DNA of 64,000 bases from Isoetes taiwanensis (taxonomy: Eukaryota > Streptophyta > Lycopodiopsida > Isoetales > Isoetaceae), in the NCBI GenBank assembly GCA_021234155.1, contig JAJEKV010000030.1, positions 10,728,525 to 10,792,524 on the forward strand, read 5' to 3'. The position numbers and the translations under genes were made by a program. The first letter of the stretch is position 1. The number at the start of each line of letters is the position of its first letter. Shown piece by piece: positions 57,474-64,000 of this stretch. Under the pieces are notes generated by a model, which was not told the origin of the DNA, searched no databases, and saw only the letters and a program-made list of their open reading frames with translations.

Positions 57474-57950
57474 AAGAAAACGTTAAATGGGCTTTTATTG
57501 GTCAAATTTTTTAATAGCCATGTATTTTTTTTAGGTACAAGGTTTGTTGCAATTCTAGCCTATCGACTCGACGTGGCCTGACATCTTGGCTAAATTTAAG
57601 TCGATTTGTTAGATCTTGAAAATTTCAAATCCACGACTAGGAAAATTAGAAAGCCTGGAAATTACCAAAGAGGAAGGAAACAAGGAGCAGCATGGCCAGA
57701 AACAACCCATTCATTTTATTTTTCGTTTTTGCAGATTGAGTTCGAAATCCTACTTTCTTTTCCGCTTTCATTATATCAATAGATTGTCCTTGCTTGCATA
57801 GATGGATCTCGATGAAAAAAAAAACCTTTACTTCCTATGTTGTTCTAGAGACGCACAATATCCTAACATATATAAAGCAGTGTGATTTTTTGTTTGAAAA
57901 AATAGGTTCCTAATATTTCCGTCGCTGAGACGAGCTCTCCAGTTGACACG
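55114..57950. other. 3' flank of SAM gene and unassigned DNA
   Basis: The first 200-250 bp are the probable 3' UTR (TTTTGTACATGAG at about 55270). Minus-strand frames at 55711-56153 (VLWLDFSDQLQGSSIWRG, SAFNFPEELYQKYNPYERKI) look faintly protein-like but match nothing I know. 57439-57478 is a poly-A run with GAAAG, possibly the tail of a retroposed sequence. The rest is featureless. Confidence 0.4.
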
Positions 57951-57987
57951 TTAGTTTTTTGGCCATTTTTGTTTGTTTCTTTTTCTT

Positions 57988-58586
57988 CTATTTTCTTTGT
58001 CCTACACGTGGGTGGGCGATGGAATTATTTGCTTTGAAGCAAAGCCCGGACCTATTCCGGCGATTCAATCGACAACGCATAGTCACCGCCATAGCGCCGA
58101 ATCTTACAGATCGTAGCGGAGCTGTTGGCGGCGATGCCAAATCCGTACCTGCAAGATTGCAGAAGGTTTGCTGGATAATTGCATTTCCGCGCAATGCAAA
58201 TCCATCAGGCACAAAATCATCAAGCAAAACAATAAAAACTTTTTCCTCAAGAGGAAGCCGGGTATTCCATTTCCGGCAGATGAAATGGGGTATACAGAGG
58301 TCTGCAGCGCTAGAGTCAAGGGTAAAGCGCTTTAAGAAAATCTGAAATATCCAAATTGATTCTTTGAGTCCATTTCGGTTTAGAAGAAGGCAAGAGGATG
58401 GGTCGTTTGCGCGAGTAAACACTTCGATTTTTTTTCAAAGATGAAGCGAATAGATTCAGATTCGATTTGTATAGCATGTATTCTTTGGAAAACTAAAGAG
58501 ATGCAATAGAAACGAATTACCATGAGCGTGTGTAGCAGAGCCATCAACGATTGGCGGTAAGAGTGGAAATGATCGTATGGTACCAT
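57988..58586 (-). CDS. Candidate two-exon minus-strand gene, unidentified
   Basis: An ATG at 58586 sits in a perfect GCCACCATGG context and opens VPYDHFHSYRQSLMALLHTL M, followed by GTAATTCG, a possible donor near 58520. A second block at 58319-58140 is open in two frames (ADLCIPHFICRKWNTRLPLE, EEKVFIVLLDDFVPDGFALR) after a TGCAG acceptor and ends at CAG-GTACGG. The pieces look like exons of a short plant gene, but I cannot name it. The plus-strand frame at 57959-58345 is an alternative reading of the same bases. Confidence 0.3.
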
Positions 58587-58713
58587 GGTGGCAAAGAAAT
58601 CGTCCCGCTTGAGATTTTCGGCCTGACCATAATAGCCGAGGCACCGTTAGATGAACCCTAAACTCAATTTTGGCTTCGGCTACTTTCTCAATCACTTGTT
58701 TATTGTCAAGCAA

Positions 58714-60149
58714 ATGTAGGCGATGGCTTGCTACGTCGGCTGCTCCTTCTTCTTTGTTTGATGGCCTGTGGCTTCAAATCCGGCTCCTCCAAAATCCATC
58801 CCCATACACACTTTGCACTATAGGCATAATTTCAGCAGGTGCTTCATATTTCCTTGACTGGCAATATCAGTTAGTCCTACTTTTGCACTTGTTGCAGTCC
58901 ATATCTTCTTGGTTCTGCCGAACCTATCAATACAAAGCGGCGAAATCCCTCAAGTATTATTGGCTTCCCGTTTTTGTTCAATAAGTTGATAGTCCGCCAA
59001 AAGTTGGATTTGAAGAGCCTTTTGCTTTCACATGTCCAAGATATTATGAGTCACAAGGTTGTGTTTACGATGACATATAAGAAAGAAAGATTATGAGATC
59101 TGAGGTTATGTTCCCGATGACATAGAAGAAAGAAACATTTTATTATTGTCTACTAGAAACCCCGGGCACCAAATAGGCACTTGCACCTTTTCTCTTCTAG
59201 GAACATTCTTCTAGGCAAAAGCTAGCGGGTCATGCTTGTGAAACCCATGGCTATGTCATTGTCTTTGTCTTATAATTACGTAAGCTAATAGTCCAAGATT
59301 TATAGTAATTTCCATATGATACACGTGGTGGTATATTATTGAATTGATTTGTGAATGTAATGTGTTGGCTCGACTCTTTGCATTTTTATTTAGGGACCCG
59401 AGCATCGAAGATTTGAAAAGGGCTCGGAAAAGTTTTTAACAGACCTTTGGCGTCTTTCTTTCACAAGGAAGATGTGTTGTTTGTTCTAGTGTATGGTTGT
59501 CAACCGTTATGTTGATAGCATCCCAGTACTCAAAGCCTTTCCGTTTTCAAATTTAATTATGGAACTTCGATGCTTGAAACACGTGTTGAGTTTTGAAATG
59601 CAACAGTCCTCTTTTTATGTTTACCCCCATGCTTTTCGCCTTGTCTTTGGGGCGCTTACAATGTGATTGCTTGCCGCTTGAAAATATTGTACAACCGCTT
59701 TCGGAGTTTCTATATAAGCTGATTTGGCGGTTGACAATTTGGTGATTAACTTGTTATGTAAATTGTAGGCGATTATGGTCCGGGAGAAGATGAGTCTAAA
59801 AGCAATGTTTACGCATCGTATTGAATCCTCGATGTTTGTGGACTTGCGGGGTTTTGATATGAAGCATATAAAAGATTTTGTATTTCTACATGGCAAGTTG
59901 CTATCACTCCTTATTCTATACATTTGACAACTTTCAAGTATTGTAACTAACATTTCTCTCTTTTTGGCTATAGTACAGATTCATGGAGCCAAGAAGGGTT
60001 GTCCCGCATGAGCGAGGAGCCTACGTAAGCGTGTCGTGGTGGCTATGAAACAACATACATGCTCTCAGAACGGTAGCTTAGTATAAATGCAGATCAAAAG
60101 CAGCATACAGTTATATGGTCAGCAACAGTATGTATATCTGACATCCTGA
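58714..60149. other. No gene established
   Basis: A short plus-strand piece near 59765-59890 (MVREKMSLKAMFTHRIESSM, FVDLRGFDMKHIKDF) follows an AATTGTAG acceptor-like site and may be an exon; nothing supports it further. No other feature seen. Confidence 0.3.
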
Positions 60150-60419
60150 TATGAGGGATTAGAAGAGGGATTTGAGAAAGAAAAGCAGGGCAAAGAAAGA
60201 GATTCTTGCAAAGAAAGAGAAGGCAAAAAAGAAAGGGATCCTGAGAAGAAAAAACAGAGGCCATGCAGGGAAGCAAACCCGAGCAAGGAATTAGGAAGTG
60301 ATAATGAAAAAGAAATTGGTCCGAATCATCCGCTTTTGCAAAGCGAGAAGAGAAGGAAACTGCTGCAGCCACAAAGTTCCCAGGTACAAAGCAGAAGTAA
60401 CGTGATGAAATTTAGATAG
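60150..60419 (+). CDS. Lys/Glu-rich exon-like open frame
   Basis: Frame open from 60150 to TAG at 60417 without an early ATG, so it would be an exon rather than a whole gene: EGLEEGFEKEKQGKERDSCK, EREGKKERDPEKKKQRPCRE, NEKEIGPNHPLLQSEKRRKL. The composition is that of a charged, disordered nuclear or RNA-processing protein tail. The opposite strand is also open but reads Phe/Leu/Cys-rich, as the complement of AG-rich coding DNA does. Low confidence. Confidence 0.3.
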   Translation, partial: YEGLEEGFEKEKQGKERDSCKEREGKKERDPEKKKQRPCREANPSKELGSDNEKEIGPNHPLLQSEKRRKLLQPQSSQVQSRSNVMKFR

Positions 60420-61628
60420 GAATAAAAAATCTTTGTATTTGATTGAAAACCCATTTCAATCTCTGTAGTGTAGCTCAAGATCAGCCAATGCAGTTGGGGG
60501 ATTTATTCAGTGCTGTGAACAATCTCTGCTCATTCACATATCTGTACCAATGTTATCACGTTTCTATGTAGAACAAGCCCTTCATATGTTTAAGAGATTG
60601 GGAAATTGTATTGCAGCATTGGTGTCTTTCTCTCTTTTTTTTTAGTTGGCCCCTTTGGTAGTCCTTTCTTTGCATCTTGGACGACTCTGTTCATGCTATT
60701 CTATAGAGTTCTGAGGCTCTCTTAGTAATTTGTTTTGTGGTCAGTATAAAGATGCCAAAACTCTGGTCCAAAATGCGAAAAATCTGTCATCAAAATGCTC
60801 TGTAAATGCTGAGAATGTCAGGTAAATTGTGCTAGGGTTCGAGGCTACGCGATAAGCGTGATTGGATGTCGGGGCAAGATTGCAAGTATGAAGTAAGTTG
60901 CCTTTGCCTTTAATAAACAAACTACCAATATTAGTGATTACTATATTGCCCTACACGTTTCAAATTGCCTCTGTAGTTCAAACAAATACATTGTTTACAA
61001 ATAAACATATAAACAAATTATCAATTTACCCCTACACACCACTACCATAATACCTTATACACCAACTTAATTACCAAAAAATGCCTTTACATATCAATCT
61101 TAGGGCCCTTTTTCCACGACAGTAAATGTCCGAGGGAAATCCCTTGCCAGAAAAAATGACATCAAAAGATGGAGCAGTATTTATAGGGCTCCTTAAACTA
61201 CAGAGGTTAGAATTCCCCATGCTCAAACACAGTTCAATTTTTGTATGTTTGGAACTTAGATTCTTATGATTTAATGCAAAACATCTTTAGTAACGAGTCG
61301 TTATGGTCAGTATTTTTCTATCGTGCAGGCACTGAACACAAGGCAACAAAATGCATGTATAGACGAGTTGGGGAAGAGAAACGTTTGCGGCGGCCTTGGC
61401 CGCCGCGATAAGTTTCTTGTAGAAATAAGTATGATGGATATATCCTCCATATAGTGGCAAAGAGCTTTGAAGAAGCCGTTTCTATATCAAATCTAACTAT
61501 TATTGAATATAGCTTCTTCTAAACTTGTTTGTTACATGTAGTAAGAAGATTCAAGACGATCCTTGTTGCAATCCGTAACAAAGATCATGAACCTGAACAA
61601 GCTATTCTCGTGCTCCGACTCGCAAGAT
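60420..61628. other. No gene recognised
   Basis: AT-rich DNA. A tract near 61020-61130 (CAATTTACCCCTACACACCA, AATGCCTTTACATATCAATC) has the ring of a decayed miniature element similar in wording to that at 33096, but no matching arm was found. Confidence 0.35.
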
Positions 61629-61926
61629 GCATTGAATTAAATCCCCCAAACCCCCCAATTGTTTTTTCTAATATTCATACATGGCGTGCAACGGAAGGCC
61701 CGGATCGTAGGATGTCGATTTCGGGCGATCTTGGCCATCATTAGGCGCGACTCATTTTTTAACAAGTTTTAGTTAACTATCAGTTAGGAATACGGAATTA
61801 TTGTAAAGGTTGTGAAGCACATTATATACATATACTGGCATATGTATTGGAGCTCCTCGCCTCCGTTGAATGCCTTGTACGAATATCAGCAAAAACAATT
61901 GGGGGGCTTGGGGGGTTTAATTCAAT
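61629..61926. repeat. Inverted repeat with GC-rich core
   Basis: CATTGAATTAAATCCCCCAA, ACCCCCCAATTGTTTTT at the left end (61629-61665) and AAAAACAATTGGGGGGCTTG, GGGGGTTTAATTCAATG at the right end (61890-61926) pair over 37 bp with two mismatches, enclosing about 225 bp. The shape is that of a fold-back or miniature element, but no target duplication was found. Confidence 0.8.
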
Positions 61927-61973
61927 GGTTTAGTTTGTTAATGGCCATTTCAATGGTTTAATGTATTATATTT

Positions 61974-62092
61974 GTACGGAATATGTACGGAATGTGTGTG
62001 GGGAATGTGTGGGAAATGTGTGTGGGAAGTGTGTGGGAAATGTGTGTGGAATGTGTGGGGAATGCATGTGGGGAATGTGTGGAGAATGTGCT
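61974..62092 (+). repeat. GGAATGTGTGTG minisatellite
   Basis: About nine degenerate units of GGGAA(A/T)GTGTGTGG, 11-14 bp each, starting from GTACGGAATATGTACGG. Both-strand open frames across it (VCGECVGNVCGKCV, FPTHFPHTFPTH) are translations of the repeat. Confidence 0.9.
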
Positions 62093-62940
62093 TGCAAGAC
62101 ATCTTTACGATTTGGCTGCCTCCCCCTCGCTGAGCTACGAAGCATCATTGTGCCTGTAGTCACTTTGCGAAGGCAACTTACATTAACATTAGTAATTTGA
62201 GTCTTGAAGATGCAAAATAAGGACAAAGGAAAAAACATTGAGAACAATAAAGGCGGGCTTAAAAAATGGACATTCCTTCATTACAATAAAAAAATCTTCT
62301 CATGTCTGTTTTCGGCTTTAGGTTTGTTGAAGAGATCCTATCTGGTTACTTTTTCCGCAAAACAACACAGATTTGCATGCCATTTCGATGGGTTTATATG
62401 GAATTCAGAGTGGAATTATAGTTACATGCCCTGCCAACAGATTATACAGGGGCTTGGAGTTTCCTAAGCCACAGACTTGCTAAAAACCAATTGAATACAC
62501 CAAAGACAGATGTGTGAAAACCGATTGAATATACCATGCAAACAATATAGGCATGGATTGCAAGGCCCGGAACCATACCTAATACTGTCTGCACACAAAG
62601 GATTAGCATGATTGTCGTCGCGACAAAAAACTCCGTGATCAAAAGACTTCGAAAGAACACCAAACCAATGGTTCACAACACAAAACTTAACAAACATACA
62701 TGGCGCGCACTGTAAATACTGCTACCATACGCACACGCAAATACAAAACACAATCATATGAAAACCTTAGCAAAACAACCGTATAATTATACGTTTTGGA
62801 CGATGAACCATTTTTTTTGTGATATTCATCATTTAGAGTAGGTAGTTGCACGTTTACAAGCTACCCACAAAAAATGGAAAGTTATATCAGCCTGGACCCC
62901 AAAAATAAATTCCCAGATGTTGGCTAGTGTACTGTCAAGA

Positions 62941-63070
62941 TCTTATCGCCGGGATTCTATTCCAGTCGCTGGTCCCACGCCTCTACTACTGGATGAACAA
63001 GGGCAAAGGCTGGATGAGATTCAAAGGTCGCCCCTTTTAGGTTTTTGAGAAAAAACCCTAGCGATAAGCC
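62941..63070. repeat. Conserved stem-loop, copy 3 (diverged)
   Basis: Outer stem TCTTATCGC...GCGATAAG, with CCGGGATT after the left arm, CGCCCCTTTTAGG near the loop and an inner hairpin TAGGTTTTT-GAG-AAAAAACCCTA. It shares GGGATT, CGCCC and the inner hairpin with the copies at 43219 and 46685, while the outer stem sequence is different but still pairs. Confidence 0.55.
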
Positions 63071-63439
63071 CTCCCTAAGGGGCTTGGACAAAATGCAAGG
63101 ATGTTCAGATCGCCTCCATAAAAATATCCCACGATACAAGAAGAAGCCGAGGTCGCACATCACCACAGTACCTGCATATCACTGACACTAGAACACAATA
63201 ATAAGAAAACAGATTCCCGAGAAGGGAGGGGTTGTTCAAGCGCGCCACACCACAAAACCTCTTCAGAATAGAGGGGCTAGTCATGCATGTCAGCCAGCAA
63301 TTAAAAACAATATTTTTTTTCAGAAAATAGAAAAGCATTATAATTCACATTTGAAACAACAATTCCTTTACACAACCTAGTAGGAAATTCTTATTCGAAG
63401 TTGATTCAATCAAAAACATTTCAAACTGAAACAATTCAA

Positions 63440-63860
63440 TTACAATAGGACATGGCCATCCAAGTTCTCAAACGAGACATGCCTCATCTGATCTCCTTGC
63501 TTTTTCAGGGCCATGTTCATAGCTTCGGTTTCATAGTAGTACACAGGTTTAGGGTCTCCTTCAATTGGCAACATGTCCCTTCCCATGTCGTCTATAATGC
63601 AAAAGTTCTAAAGAACACAGAATGCATGTATAATCTTCGAGGCCTTTCCGACATGGATGGGCAAATGCTTGAGTATTCTGAATTTCTCTTTTACAATTCC
63701 AAATCCATTTTCCACACAAACTCTACCCCTGTAAATCCTTTGTTGAACTTACATAAGGACCATGAGTTTGTGGAAAAGCTAGAAGGAATGACATGCTAGA
63801 ATATACAGAATCACCTAATAGAAGTGGAGGGATATTTACCTGAATTTCGTGATCAGTAAG
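63440..63860 (-). pseudogene. PIF/Harbinger-type nuclease, C-terminal fragment
   Basis: Minus strand: PPLLLGDSVYSSMSFLL (usual L-G-D-S-A-Y-P), then, after a frame change near 63740, GRVCVENGFGIVKEKFRILK (usual R-x-V-x-E-x-A-F-G-x-L-K-x-R-F-R-I-L), ASKIIHAFCVL, a TAG, NFCIIDDMGRDMLP (usual L-H-N-F). These are the last DDE-domain blocks of a Harbinger/ALP1-like transposase-derived nuclease, with the D of G-D-S and the E of V-E-N present. The stop in place of His and the frame change mean it is a pseudogene, or that an intron was missed; upstream exons would lie beyond 63860. Confidence 0.75.
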
Positions 63861-64000
63861 CTGGCCTTTTTTTAATTTCCTGCCACTCAATATATTGGTT
63901 GCTGCTGAATTTGTTTGGAGGCAATTTTATTATAAATGGAGCTCTTCTTGAATTGATTTGAGTCAGGAACAGAACCTATTCTTGTCACATCCTGCTGTGT

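Noticed and set aside
61961-62247. Cys/Gly- and His/Pro-rich open frames
   Set aside because: Translations of the GGAATGTGTG minisatellite on each strand.
63452-63799. Plus-strand 115-residue open frame
   Set aside because: The minus strand of the same bases encodes ordered Harbinger nuclease motifs, so this is its shadow.

Overview
The window looks like nuclear DNA of a land plant with a large, repeat-filled genome, perhaps a seed-free plant or a gymnosperm; the sequence does not settle which. The evidence is a primer-binding site for plant initiator tRNA-Met, Ty3-type, Copia-type and LINE remnants, a Harbinger nuclease, hAT and Mutator miniature elements with correct target duplications, GT-AG introns, and one intact single-exon gene (53956-55113) encoding a plant SAM-domain protein with the KRQRRPSVRLGE motif. 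Almost everything else is decayed mobile DNA, so most coding entries are pseudogenes.

Layout. 0.2-1.0 kb: LINE reverse-transcriptase remnant, then a candidate LTR with primer-binding site. 1.3-5.2 kb: a pseudogene with clear histone H3 similarity (MARTK start, REIR, FAR, ALQEA, HAKR and MPRD motifs) bracketed by two pairs of 67-69 bp palindromes, followed by a ~500-residue unknown protein, here called Y. 5.5-6.9 kb: Ty3-type gag, zinc knuckle and protease. 7.2-17.0 kb: a convergent pair of broken genes; the plus strand carries a basic/coiled-coil protein, a RING-like finger, and a Ulp1-type protease joined in phase to an FCP1/NIF-like pseudo-phosphatase; the minus strand carries a DDE-type transposase. 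A 769 bp hAT-type miniature element sits in the Ulp1 exon. 17.3-25.5 kb: a second, diverged Y gene and a second H3-like gene, separated and bounded by four arrays of GCACCGTGGCCACGGTGC-type palindromes with a 56-57 bp period.

22.2-34 kb: small ORF, LINE ORF1 with 3' tail, a transposon-associated unknown protein, Ty3 protease/RT/RNase H, a Mutator-type miniature element, a LINE 3' end. 35-47.6 kb: ankyrin and Copia remnants plus three copies of a non-coding repeat family built of short tandem arrays and long hairpins. 47.6-51.3 kb: a GC-rich LINE on the minus strand (ORF1, endonuclease, 107 bp 5' monomers) lacking its reverse transcriptase. 51.3-64 kb: the SAM gene, weak candidate exons, an inverted repeat, a minisatellite and a Harbinger nuclease fragment.

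The main point of interest is the pair of related loci that each combine an H3-like gene, gene Y and palindromic repeats. Two diverged copies argue for a mobile family that carries its own histone variant. The second is the Ulp1/FCP1-like fusion convergent with a transposase gene.
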